From assembly GCF_038002225.1 (NCBI RefSeq), contig NZ_JBBOCA010000001.1:248001-312000 (forward strand): a DNA stretch of 64,000 nucleotides. The letters are read 5' to 3'. The notes under the pieces were generated by a model that saw only the letters and a program-made list of their open reading frames with translations, had not been told where the DNA came from and did not search any database. This DNA comes from Paenibacillus sp. FSL R7-0204. GTDB taxonomy: Bacteria; Bacillota; Bacilli; Paenibacillales; Paenibacillaceae. This document shows, one piece after another, positions 42,522-51,173 of this stretch (its first letter is position 1; every line of letters starts with the position of its first letter). The position numbers and the translations under genes were made by a program.

Positions 42522-45074
42522 CTAACCTATTCTGTGTAGGAGTTGCATGGGTTTGGATACCAGAGCTGGTCTTGCTGCTACCCAAGCCACTGTAAGAGTC
42601 GTCAGGACACAAAGGCCAACACCATACAGCATCCATTGGATGTCAAGATGGACAGGCAACTTGAACATAAGTTTAAGGGCAGCCGTCGTTAACAACAAAG
42701 CAATCCCTGTACCTGCTATTCCTGAAACTAACGACAAAATAAAATTTTCTAATAGAATAGACCGCAATGTTTTGCTATTGGAAACACCCACTACCTTAAT
42801 AATTGCAATTTCTTTACTTTTTCTTAGAAGGCTAATCACAATCTGATTGCCGATGGTAAGAATAGCTGTAATGAATGCAAATAAAGTGACTATAGAGAAA
42901 AATACGCTAATCATACGGATCATTGAATTTAAGCTTTCGGAGGCTGTACTTGAAACAGAATACGCCATTGCCGAGACTGGAAGGGAAGCGTTTAATGCTG
43001 AGAGTAATTCTGATGTCTGAGTCCCTCCGTTAATAGAGAACATAACTCGGGTAGGCGAACCATACTCGGATAGTATATTTTTTGTAGTTCTCATACCCAC
43101 CGTTTTTACGAAGCCTGACTCAAAAAAGCCTATGATTTTGAACGGAATCTGCTTGTCTCCAAGTGTGATTTCAATTGTATCACCCGTCTTGATCCCTAAT
43201 TGTTGATAATCACTCAATAATAATGCAGTCTTCTGCGAAGAATCGTCTTGGGTGAGATCACGTCCTCCTATAACCGAATAGGATCTGATTTCCAGGGAAG
43301 GGTCAACGCCCTCAATGCTCAATTTATTGGTTGTGAAAAATTTATTTTGCTCAGCTTTTTCCTGAAAAAGAGAAGTAGCTTCGCTTCCATTAATTGAATT
43401 AAGCCAACCATTCATTTGGATACCTGTCGTCCACTCCTCAACATTGAGATGATGGAATGTTTGTTCGACCGCATCAGAGTCATGCAACGCGCTCGTAACA
43501 AGAAGATTTCCCTTGGCTTCAGACTCTAACTGCTGACTGACAGACTGAGTTAAGTTATCAGCAAACAATTCGCTGGCTACTGCTGATGTAACACCAACGC
43601 TTAAGATGAGCGCTAGTAATCCATATCTTTTTCTTCCAGAGGATAAATTATGAAAAGGGATATACCAACGAGGAGGCATGTACATTCTCAAGCCCCCAAT
43701 CACTCTGAACATAAACGAAAAAATAGAAGAACATAGTTTCACTAATACACTCGCCATTATAACGATAAGGAGGACTCCCAGAAAGGACAAAGCGACTTTT
43801 GCACTAAGTGATTCGTTAGAACCAAGAAAAAGTGTTTTTTGTAAGTAAAATGCTACAGTTAATGAAAGGAGAACAATTAAAAATGCTCTCTTCCAAAAAT
43901 GCATCCGGTAGGGAGGAATTTGGTAGTTTCCTTCATGCAAGAGCTTCATAGGTGAGACCAGCAGCATTCCTTTTAGTGGAATCCATGTGGATAGAAGTGC
44001 CACAATCATACCTGTAACAAAGGTAATGAGGGTAACTTTCCATGAGAACTCCCAAGATAATGGAATTGCTAGCATGCTGCCCAGATAAGAAGTCAACCAG
44101 GTACTCACTAGGAGGCCGGATGCTAATCCTGCTAAAGTTCCTAGGGCTCCAATTAGAACTCCTTCGGTTAAAAAAGTGCTTGCGACCGAACGTGAGCGTA
44201 CGCCTATAGCCTTCATAACAGCAATATCATGCATTCTTGTACTCATCGCCTGCTTCATGGTATTAGAGACTGTAAGCGCACTGGTTGCCAGAGCAAGCAG
44301 GCTGAACAGTTGCAGCAGCAGCAGAATAGTTTTTGCTTGAGCAAGGCTTTCATTTGTCCGTTCTTCCGTATCTATCAGGGTGACACTTGGAAGTTGTTTC
44401 TCTATTGCTGTTTTCCAGGAGGATCCGGGTATACCTGCATTCCAATGAATGAGTATTTCATTCGTTTTATTCGCTGGAGTATTTAATAGATTAGCGGCTT
44501 GACTTAATTGAAGGTAAGCTGTTCCGAAAATATCTGCATCCCCATAGGACTCTTGTACATTATGTACGAGCCCCTTTACTTTGTATTCATTCATACTTCC
44601 ATCGGATGCGCTTGGCAGCCAGATATGTTCACCTACCTTAACCTGAAGACGATCAGCTGCCCCCTCAGCCAAAAGAACCTCATTCTCTTGAAGAGAACGG
44701 ACACCGGGATATTGATTCTCTCCATAATAAGGGTAAGTCTGCGGATCAATTCCTTTTATAATAATACTTGTTGTTTTATTCTTTGACTGCACCATACTTT
44801 GTCCAACGTAGGAGGCTGACAAACTGGAGTTTTTATCCGCTTGAAGGATTGCTTTTTCCACTGACTTGATGTCCAGCGGTTTCAGATAGGACTGAACTAG
44901 AACATCTCCACCAAGCAGTTGCTGGGCGGAATTCTCGATCGAACGTGGTGCCAGCTCGGACAATAAAAACATACAAAAGAAGCTGGCGCTTCCAATAGTA
45001 AGAGACAGGATGGTGAAAATCGCTCTAAGTTTGTTACGTAATATGCTCCTTCCAGCAGAGCTTAGCCATATCAT
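42522..45074 (-). CDS. ABC transporter permease, FtsX/MacB-like, of RiPP cluster
   Basis: An 850-residue membrane protein with two FtsX units. An N-terminal helix (residues 15-40) is followed by a large extracellular part, three to four helices around 250-370, further helices near 395-455, a second extracellular domain, and three C-terminal helices around 720-840 (LRKSKEIAIIKVVGVSN marks the second FtsX core). It lies 7 bp after the ATPase gene. Probable role: export of the mature peptide or self-protection against it, powered by the upstream ATPase. Confidence 0.82.
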   Translation of the reverse strand: MIWLSSAGRSILRNKLRAIFTILSLTIGSASFFCMFLLSELAPRSIENSAQQLLGGDVLVQSYLKPLDIKSVEKAILQADKNSSLSASYVGQSMVQSKNKTTSIIIKGIDPQTYPYYGENQYPGVRSLQENEVLLAEGAADRLQVKVGEHIWLPSASDGSMNEYKVKGLVHNVQESYGDADIFGTAYLQLSQAANLLNTPANKTNEILIHWNAGIPGSSWKTAIEKQLPSVTLIDTEERTNESLAQAKTILLLLQLFSLLALATSALTVSNTMKQAMSTRMHDIAVMKAIGVRSRSVASTFLTEGVLIGALGTLAGLASGLLVSTWLTSYLGSMLAIPLSWEFSWKVTLITFVTGMIVALLSTWIPLKGMLLVSPMKLLHEGNYQIPPYRMHFWKRAFLIVLLSLTVAFYLQKTLFLGSNESLSAKVALSFLGVLLIVIMASVLVKLCSSIFSFMFRVIGGLRMYMPPRWYIPFHNLSSGRKRYGLLALILSVGVTSAVASELFADNLTQSVSQQLESEAKGNLLVTSALHDSDAVEQTFHHLNVEEWTTGIQMNGWLNSINGSEATSLFQEKAEQNKFFTTNKLSIEGVDPSLEIRSYSVIGGRDLTQDDSSQKTALLLSDYQQLGIKTGDTIEITLGDKQIPFKIIGFFESGFVKTVGMRTTKNILSEYGSPTRVMFSINGGTQTSELLSALNASLPVSAMAYSVSSTASESLNSMIRMISVFFSIVTLFAFITAILTIGNQIVISLLRKSKEIAIIKVVGVSNSKTLRSILLENFILSLVSGIAGTGIALLLTTAALKLMFKLPVHLDIQWMLYGVGLCVLTTLTVAWVAARPALVSKPMQLLHRIG

Positions 45075-45081
45075 TACCTGT

Positions 45082-45795
45082 TCACCGTCCTCTGCTCAGC
45101 TGTGTGTTATCAGATTCAACTCGTCCATCCCTAATATGAATAACTCGGTCAGATTTAGCGGCTACTTCTGGGTCATGGGTAGCAATAATGAAGGTCATAC
45201 TCAATTGCTCTTTTAAGCGAAATATCAGTTCTAGTACTTTCTGTCCTGAATCCCGGTCGAGATTTCCTGTTGGTTCATCTGCAATGACTAACGACGGCCT
45301 ATTTATTAATGCTCTCGCAATAGCGACACGCTGCTGTTGTCCGCCCGACAGTTGGTTGGGTAAGTGCTTCATCCGATTACCCATTCCCACTAGCCTTAGC
45401 ATTTCCTCGGCCTTTCTACGTATTTCACTGTGTCTGATGCCTTTGATGCAAAACATCGGCAGCATTACATTTTCAAGAGCAGTCATTGTCGAAATAAGGT
45501 TAAAGGATTGAAATATAAAACCGATTTTTTGAGCACGGTAATCTGACAACTGCCCTTCAGATAGAGCCTCAACGGATTTCCCCTCCAGCGCTACTTTCCC
45601 TTTACTCGGCTCATCAAGGGTTCCCATGATTCCAAGCAACGTTGATTTACCACTGCCGCTGGGTCCCATAATACTTACAATTTCTTTTTTGTAGAACTTC
45701 AGATTAATTTCTTTGAGGATAGATATCATGCCGGCTTCGGATTCATAATTCTTGTCAAGATTTTGGATGGCTAGAATCGGTTGCTCTACAATCAA
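45082..45795 (-). CDS. ABC transporter ATP-binding protein (LolD/MacB-like) of RiPP cluster
   Basis: A 237-residue ATPase: Walker A GPSGSGKST, signature LSGGQQQR, Walker B LVIADEPTGNLD, and H-loop ATHD. The DEPTGNLD form is typical of ATPases that work with FtsX-type permeases. The start is TTG 45795 with AGAAGG upstream and overlaps the 3' end of the M50 gene by 41 bp, so the genes are cotranscribed. Confidence 0.88.
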   Translation of the reverse strand: MIVEQPILAIQNLDKNYESEAGMISILKEINLKFYKKEIVSIMGPSGSGKSTLLGIMGTLDEPSKGKVALEGKSVEALSEGQLSDYRAQKIGFIFQSFNLISTMTALENVMLPMFCIKGIRHSEIRRKAEEMLRLVGMGNRMKHLPNQLSGGQQQRVAIARALINRPSLVIADEPTGNLDRDSGQKVLELIFRLKEQLSMTFIIATHDPEVAAKSDRVIHIRDGRVESDNTQLSRGR

Positions 45796-46993
45796 TAGAA
45801 TGTACCTTCTTTCGTTTGATTTTTTTGACTAACAATATTATGAAATTAAAGATCAATATTAAGCCTACTATCAAAAATCCTCTAAAGTCGTTCCAATTCC
45901 AGGATTGTAGAAGCTCGGTAAAGGAGAAGATATAACGCAGCATATAAACTAGGGCGATGCTGAAAACAATCAGGTATAAAAAGGAATAGGCTAAAAAAAC
46001 TTTTTTGTAGACACTGCTCATACTGAGAATAGTTGCTCTGAATTTCTCACGTGCAAGTGGTTTCATGCATACATATCCTAGTAGTCCTTGTTTCATTAAT
46101 GTAAAGGTTCTAGTATGCAGGTTGGGAATCCCGAGCATGTCGGTAAGCACCCAAAAACCATCAAGACGCAACAACGGATTTAAATTGCTGATAATAGACA
46201 GAAGAATAAAATGATTAGCTGTAAATAATATGCTGCTCCCTATTATTATAGATGATATTTCGTATAATATGAATATCCATAATTGAAAATAAATCCCTCC
46301 AAGATCAATCACTACCCGTTGTTTTCTGCTGGCTTTCCAAGCATCACTTAAGTCAACAAATAGAACAGGAGCTAAAAAGAACAATCCAATGCCCATATCC
46401 TTTGGTTTCACCTTATACCGAAAAGCGGCCACGGTATGCCCAAATTCATGGATTATAGCTGAAAACAAAATCATTAAAAAAGTAATGCCCCAAAAGAGAT
46501 AAGAATTCAAGTCTGCTTGTAGAGCCGCATGATTTAATTTATACACATAACTGTACAGTGCAATACAAATAAAAACCCCGAAAACACAAACACCTGTTAA
46601 AGAGTAAAGAGGCTGGAAGTAACGGGAAACCCCCTCTAGCCGACCGGCATTAAATAGTGGGGTGCGAAAGCGGATAGCAGAGGAATGTTTAGCTATTTTC
46701 TCTTTCCCAACAACAATTCCTTTCTCCGTTAAAAGGTGTTCCAGCAAATACTGAAGCTCTTCTGGGTGTGCGGAAATCTGATATTTGTCAGATAGAAGCT
46801 CAGAAATCTCATTAATTGAGTTTTTGCCGTCCATATAGTTAAAAATGGTTGCGATTTTTTCTGTGACTTTCATCCGCAATCCATTGTCGAAATGAACTAA
46901 ATAGCGTGTCCCATCTTCCCAAACATCCATTTCTTGAATTTTATACGGGATTAATTGGGGATAAGTTATTGCAGCTATCGCACTCATAGTCAT
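45755..46993 (-). CDS. M50-type membrane metallopeptidase with PqqD-like N-terminus (YydH-like)
   Basis: A 412-residue protein. Residues 30-95 (RMKVTEKIATIFNYMDGKNS, INEISELLSDKY, EELQYLLEHLLTEKGIV) have the PqqD/RRE pattern that binds RiPP leader peptides. About seven helices follow, with the zinc motif HEFGH at 182-186 and NLNPLLRLDG at 270-279 giving the third ligand, as in site-2 proteases. YydH of the yydFGHIJ operon is the nearest named type. Likely role: cleave the leader or process the peptide at the membrane before export. Confidence 0.8.
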   Translation of the reverse strand: MTMSAIAAITYPQLIPYKIQEMDVWEDGTRYLVHFDNGLRMKVTEKIATIFNYMDGKNSINEISELLSDKYQISAHPEELQYLLEHLLTEKGIVVGKEKIAKHSSAIRFRTPLFNAGRLEGVSRYFQPLYSLTGVCVFGVFICIALYSYVYKLNHAALQADLNSYLFWGITFLMILFSAIIHEFGHTVAAFRYKVKPKDMGIGLFFLAPVLFVDLSDAWKASRKQRVVIDLGGIYFQLWIFILYEISSIIIGSSILFTANHFILLSIISNLNPLLRLDGFWVLTDMLGIPNLHTRTFTLMKQGLLGYVCMKPLAREKFRATILSMSSVYKKVFLAYSFLYLIVFSIALVYMLRYIFSFTELLQSWNWNDFRGFLIVGLILIFNFIILLVKKIKRKKVHSIDCRATDSSHPKS

Positions 46994-47001
46994 CCTCTTC
47001 C

Positions 47002-48462
47002 TTAGACGGTACCCAATGCTTCGAATAGGTGCTTATTATATCTAAGATATGCTTCTATTGTCTCATTTGCATAATTACAGTAAGGTTTGGTAATGTCTCC
47101 ATTTCTCATTAAATTGGCATAAGCGCAACCACCGCCGCAAAAAAGAGAGATTGAACACTCGGTGCATTCCTTGGAATCTGTAATTCCTCTGTCCCATTGT
47201 TGATGGGCCTCTGAATTTAGTTTATATTCCGGGAAAAAGGTTCCTATAGCGGTTTCGGCACGGCCCACAGAATCAGGGCAGGCATAAATGAGTCCCTCTG
47301 TTCCGAATGAATAGAACCGTTGTTCACGCGCACTGCATTCTTTAAAGTGGGGAACACTGGTAACACCTGAAGAAGTACAGGTATCCATATCATTCATTCT
47401 GCTCCAGTCAAAAGAACGAATCGTATTTCTAATTCTTGAGGTACGCATATTTATTACCGAACCTAATCTTGCGTTATATTTATCAATAAAAGAATCCAAG
47501 TCACCGAACATTTCATATAAGGCAATTAACAGTTCATGTTCAGGTAAGTGATCTGGCATCGGTTCACTGAAATGATTAGTAACGGGAGTAACCTGCCAGC
47601 CAAAGTGAGGTTGAGTATTCCAACCCTTATATTCAATAAAATTAGCGAGTTCGGTCAGATGCCCCAAATTTTCTTTATTTACATTCGTCCGGGCGGCAAC
47701 TGCAAAACCTCTTTCCAGGGCCATATCAATATTTTGGACAATACGGTCATAAGTTCCTTGCCCGCCAGCCATAATCCGCCGTTTGTCATGAACTGCCTGT
47801 GGACCATCAAGTGAAATTTGGAAAAAATCCCAGTGTTCATGATAGGGTTGAAATATATCCATAAACTGATGCAAAAAGGTCCCATTGGTTATAGCGCACA
47901 TACGGAAACCGTATTCATTAACCGCACGATCAACGATTTCTTTAACGCTATCCTTAGTTTTTGGAAGAAGCGGCTCTCCTCCATAAAGCACCATTCGGTG
48001 CTGTGCTCCTATGAAGCGCCCACGGGCTTCTTCCATTTTGATGATGTTGGAAATAGCTTCGAACATTTTAGTTATTTCATCCGAATCCAATGCATGGCTA
48101 AAATCATGAATTTGGTGACCTTGATAGCAATAGGGACACCGCAAATTACAAGCATATGTCGTACATACGTTGAAGGTCATTCCCCACTTGCTTTTTGCCG
48201 TCATTTTATCCATAGCATCCTTAACTCTAAAGAGAATCTGCCGTTCTTCTGCAAGACTATTGAAAACATATCCTCTCTTGATAAAAAAGGAGAGCAGCTC
48301 TTGCTCATCAGGATTGTCTTGCTGAGGATTCTTCTGTTCAATCTGATCAAGCCGTTCTTTAACGCTGCTGTCTACTACATCTACTGCGCCACTAAGAGAA
48401 TTAATTAATATATAGTTCCCCTTGTTTATAGGATGAACAGAATTATATGTACTTCTAATCAT
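47002..48462 (-). CDS. Radical SAM/SPASM peptide-modifying enzyme 2
   Basis: A 486-residue enzyme. Residues 1-75 form a PqqD-like leader-binding part (INSLSGAVDVVDSSV, IKRGYVFNS). The radical SAM cluster is CNLRCPYC (C105, C109, C112). The C-terminal SPASM region has CTECSISLFCGGGCAYANLM and a later PYCNYANE, giving cysteines for auxiliary clusters. Such enzymes form thioether, C-C or epimerised residues in RiPPs. The start overlaps the stop of the upstream radical SAM gene by 4 bp; the M50 gene follows after 8 bp. Confidence 0.87.
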   Translation of the reverse strand: MIRSTYNSVHPINKGNYILINSLSGAVDVVDSSVKERLDQIEQKNPQQDNPDEQELLSFFIKRGYVFNSLAEERQILFRVKDAMDKMTAKSKWGMTFNVCTTYACNLRCPYCYQGHQIHDFSHALDSDEITKMFEAISNIIKMEEARGRFIGAQHRMVLYGGEPLLPKTKDSVKEIVDRAVNEYGFRMCAITNGTFLHQFMDIFQPYHEHWDFFQISLDGPQAVHDKRRIMAGGQGTYDRIVQNIDMALERGFAVAARTNVNKENLGHLTELANFIEYKGWNTQPHFGWQVTPVTNHFSEPMPDHLPEHELLIALYEMFGDLDSFIDKYNARLGSVINMRTSRIRNTIRSFDWSRMNDMDTCTSSGVTSVPHFKECSAREQRFYSFGTEGLIYACPDSVGRAETAIGTFFPEYKLNSEAHQQWDRGITDSKECTECSISLFCGGGCAYANLMRNGDITKPYCNYANETIEAYLRYNKHLFEALGTV

Positions 48463-49856
48463 AAAATAACCTCCTCGTATCGTATACGTTCCTCCTGCAA
48501 TTCATTCAGATAATCACCGAGCATCCTCTCGGCATTGGGACAACAAGGGGAGTCAAGACTACCGTATGTCGATAAGGCTTGTGCAGCACAGCCCCCACCG
48601 CAAATCATCGCGGCAGAACAATCTTTACATTGAGGTATTTGTAGAATGTTGAAATTTCTCCATTGTTCAAAAACCGGTTCTTTAATAAAGGCAGGAGAAA
48701 ATTGCCCGATACGATATTCAGATTTCCCGACTAAATCCGGACAGGCATACATATTATTGTCGGGTCCAAAAGCATAGGTTTTTCCTTCAGCAGCCTCACA
48801 GTAAACAAGCTGCGGCGAAATAATCCCAACTCTATCTTTTAATTCAGGATCAAGCAGCATGCCTGTCCGGAAGAAGCGGAACATCTCAGGACTAAGACCA
48901 ATTTTTTTTTGTTTCTCAAGCTCTATAAAATCAGGAACATGCCGAATCAATGATTTTGCAATTTCATAACCTTTCATCAAAGTAGAGCTTAGTCCCTGGC
49001 AAGTATGGTCTGTTACAGGAGCAAAAGTTACTGAGAAGGAAGGGTGATTAAAAAAGCCACATTGATGATAGTAATTGATTAGTTCGGGGACGTTGTTGAT
49101 ATTAGTTTTATCTATATTAATTCGGATCATAACAGAAATATTGCGGTTTAATAATTCATTAATTCCTTGATGTATCCGTCCAAAAGTACCCTGTCCCCCC
49201 GATAAGAACCGGCGGCGATCATGTATTTCTTCAGGGCCATCAACCGAAACCATCACACTTAAACAATCACGAAAGCGTTCAAAAATGTCGGCGAAAGCCT
49301 TTAAATGATAGCCATTCGTATTACAGCCAATTATAAAATTTCGCTTAGCTGCTTCTTCGCATATTTTTTCAACAAGATTTTTGGCGGGGGGCATGAGAGG
49401 TTCACCGCCGAAGAGATTAATTAATCCTTTATCCAGTTTGCTCTCTTTGTGGAGAATATCAATTGCGGAAAAAACATCGGTTATTTGTTGATCTGTCATG
49501 AATTGTGTACTTTCATGAAGTAAGTGATCTTCAAAGCAATAGCTACAACGGAAGTTGCAGGCATAAGTGGGACAAACAATATAATGCATAAATTGATCAT
49601 AATTAATAATTTGTGAGGCTTGGTTTATCCGTAGTTCCTGTCCTTCATTATTCTCAAACATGTAGCCCCTCTTTAATAAGAGATCAATGTCGTCTTTATC
49701 AAACACATCTGATAGATCAGACAGTTCCCGATTCTCTGCTGAATCCAGTAAAGCAAGCATTTCTGGAGAGAAAAAATCTACTGCACCAGTCAAAGTATTG
49801 ATAACAAGCGCTTTCTCGTCGAACTCATATTTTAGGTAATATTTATTCACTATCAT
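48459..49856 (-). CDS. Radical SAM/SPASM peptide-modifying enzyme 1
   Basis: A 465-residue paralogue of the next enzyme. The leader-binding part covers residues 1-70 (VINTLTGAVDFFSPEML, LLKRGYMFE). Radical SAM cluster: CNFRCSYC (C100, C104, C107). SPASM: CKDCSAAMICGGGCAAQAL and PCCPNAE. It is the first gene after the precursor, behind a terminator hairpin. Two SPASM enzymes acting on one precursor recall thuricin CD (TrnC/TrnD), but the precursor here is different. Confidence 0.87.
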   Translation of the reverse strand: MIVNKYYLKYEFDEKALVINTLTGAVDFFSPEMLALLDSAENRELSDLSDVFDKDDIDLLLKRGYMFENNEGQELRINQASQIINYDQFMHYIVCPTYACNFRCSYCFEDHLLHESTQFMTDQQITDVFSAIDILHKESKLDKGLINLFGGEPLMPPAKNLVEKICEEAAKRNFIIGCNTNGYHLKAFADIFERFRDCLSVMVSVDGPEEIHDRRRFLSGGQGTFGRIHQGINELLNRNISVMIRINIDKTNINNVPELINYYHQCGFFNHPSFSVTFAPVTDHTCQGLSSTLMKGYEIAKSLIRHVPDFIELEKQKKIGLSPEMFRFFRTGMLLDPELKDRVGIISPQLVYCEAAEGKTYAFGPDNNMYACPDLVGKSEYRIGQFSPAFIKEPVFEQWRNFNILQIPQCKDCSAAMICGGGCAAQALSTYGSLDSPCCPNAERMLGDYLNELQEERIRYEEVIL

Positions 49857-49941
49857 ACAGTTTCTCCTTACCTTATATACTTTTGAAAATATTAAAATAG
49901 TTTAATTAAACACATACTGGTGTGTTCAAATGAATTAATCG

Positions 49942-49972
49942 TAAAAAAAAGCCGCGCAAGACGGCTTTTTTA
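49942..49972 (-). terminator. Terminator or attenuator between RiPP precursor and maturase genes
   Basis: On the minus strand AAAAAGCCGTC, a short loop, GCGGCTTTTTTTT, starting 5 bp after the precursor stop. Partial read-through would give much more peptide than enzyme. Confidence 0.82.
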
Positions 49973-49976
49973 TTCC

Positions 49977-50126
49977 TCAAATTTGAAAGCAACAATTCCA
50001 GCAGCAAAGATTAATGCAGGCCATTTCGTCACGATTTTCCAAAGTTTCTACTTGATCAAATAATTCCGTCCAGAGATCCTTGTCCTCGTTCACAGAACGA
50101 GCCTTAAACTGATTTTCGCTCGACAT
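49977..50126 (-). CDS. Cys-rich RiPP precursor peptide
   Basis: A 49-residue peptide starting at ATG 50126 with a perfect AAGGAGGT 5-6 bp upstream. The leader (about 1-34) is charged: MSSENQFKARSVNEDKDLW, then ELFDQVETLENRDEM. The core is ACINLCCWNCCFQI with cysteines at 37, 41, 42, 45 and 46 (CxxxCCxxCC). It lies directly upstream of two radical SAM/SPASM enzymes with leader-binding domains, so it is almost certainly their substrate. The five cysteines, two pairs side by side, suggest thioether (sactionine or ranthionine) or similar cross-links. I know of no described RiPP with this core. Confidence 0.82.
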   Translation of the reverse strand: MSSENQFKARSVNEDKDLWTELFDQVETLENRDEMACINLCCWNCCFQI

Positions 50127-50345
50127 AATAAACCTCCTTATTAATAGTTTTATCCAAATGGAAATTTGAATAAAATTGTAAACAATTATATTCACAAGCC
50201 AATAATCCTCTTTATTTCCATTAGACAACGAGTCCATTTTATAACTTTCTATACTTTTATTATGTGAAAATTGTCACAATATTACATTTGTTGTGATTCA
50301 ATTGGAAAATATCATCCGGAAGGTTGGTCTGTTCATTTCGCAAAG
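50127..50345 (-). promoter_or_regulatory. Upstream region of the RiPP cluster
   Basis: AT-rich, no gene. A TATAAT box on the minus strand at 50190-50185 would give a leader of about 50 nt. A dyad-like TTGTGA...TCACAA stretch lies near 50265-50300. No regulator gene is adjacent. Confidence 0.35.
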
Positions 50346-50374
50346 GACGGCTTGGAACCTTATCATAAAGAGGT
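50341..50374. repeat. att-like site 6
   Basis: GAACCTTATCATAAAGAGG (50355-50373), encoding EPYHK in the rlmH frame but with GAG instead of a stop codon. The left flank CGCAAAGGACGG resembles that of site 5. It is at the truncated 5' end of the second FGE-like gene. Confidence 0.6.
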
Positions 50375-50481
50375 GGGTTTACTTTTATAAATAATGGTCT
50401 GATTATAAGCTATCAGACCCTGGAAGGGGAACGGATCGGAAGGTTGTTACATGGACTGAAACCATAGAACCTTTCTACGTT

Positions 50482-51045
50482 ATGAAGTATCCGGTAACAC
50501 AGTGTCTATATCGTTTTGCCATGTTCGGGGAGGTTATGGAATCTATTATGAGTAACCTGCCTGTTACGGAAGTTTCATGGCTAGATTCGCTTGTCTTTTG
50601 TAATACATTGTCCAGAATACTTGGCAGGGTTGAATGCTACACAATTAGTAACGAAACTGAGAATACGATATACGACAAAACAGCGAACGGCTTTCGGTTA
50701 CTAACAGACGCTGAATGGCAGTATGCGTGTAAGGGGGGAACGAAGGGATATCGGTACGAACGTATTGAGCAAATTGCATGGTATAAAGAGAACTCCAATG
50801 GATCAGCACAACCCGTCGGAGAACTGCTTCCAAATCCATGGGGGCTTTATGACATGGTAGGGAATGTATGGGAATGGTGTTGGGATCTATATGATACCGA
50901 ACGATACAGGGATTATAGGGTTTTTCGGGGAGGCAGTTGGGCTGAAGTTGAAAACAACTGTGGTTCTACGATTAGAAGAAAAAGCATGCCGACATTCAAG
51001 ATAGACGACCTTGGCTTTAGAATTGCCTGCAGAAAGCAATTCTAA
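50482..51045 (+). CDS. Formylglycine-generating-enzyme-like (SUMF1) protein, copy 2, 5' truncated
   Basis: The frame from ATG 50482 gives 187 residues: MKYPVTQCLYRFAMFG, NLPVTEVSWLDSLVFCNTLS, GFRLLTDAEWQYACKGGT, GLYDMVGNVWEWCWDLYD and FRGGSW. Homology to copy 1 extends upstream in frame to a TGG at 50395 (WSDYKLSDPG, VVTWTETIEPFYV), just after a TAA, so the first 35 or so residues have been lost next to att-like site 6. There is no ribosome binding site before 50482. It reads through where copy 1 has its TGA. Probably a truncated relic, though a shorter protein could be made. Confidence 0.65.
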   Translation: MKYPVTQCLYRFAMFGEVMESIMSNLPVTEVSWLDSLVFCNTLSRILGRVECYTISNETENTIYDKTANGFRLLTDAEWQYACKGGTKGYRYERIEQIAWYKENSNGSAQPVGELLPNPWGLYDMVGNVWEWCWDLYDTERYRDYRVFRGGSWAEVENNCGSTIRRKSMPTFKIDDLGFRIACRKQF

Positions 51046-51173
51046 GCTGCAAAAGAGTGAATTACATTTTAACTGCTCCCGCTCCACTTTTGCCCTGAGT
51101 CACCGCACACAAATGCCGTTGAGGAACAAGCCGACCAAATGAGCAATACGATAGGCCCGTTAAACTAAAGGGA

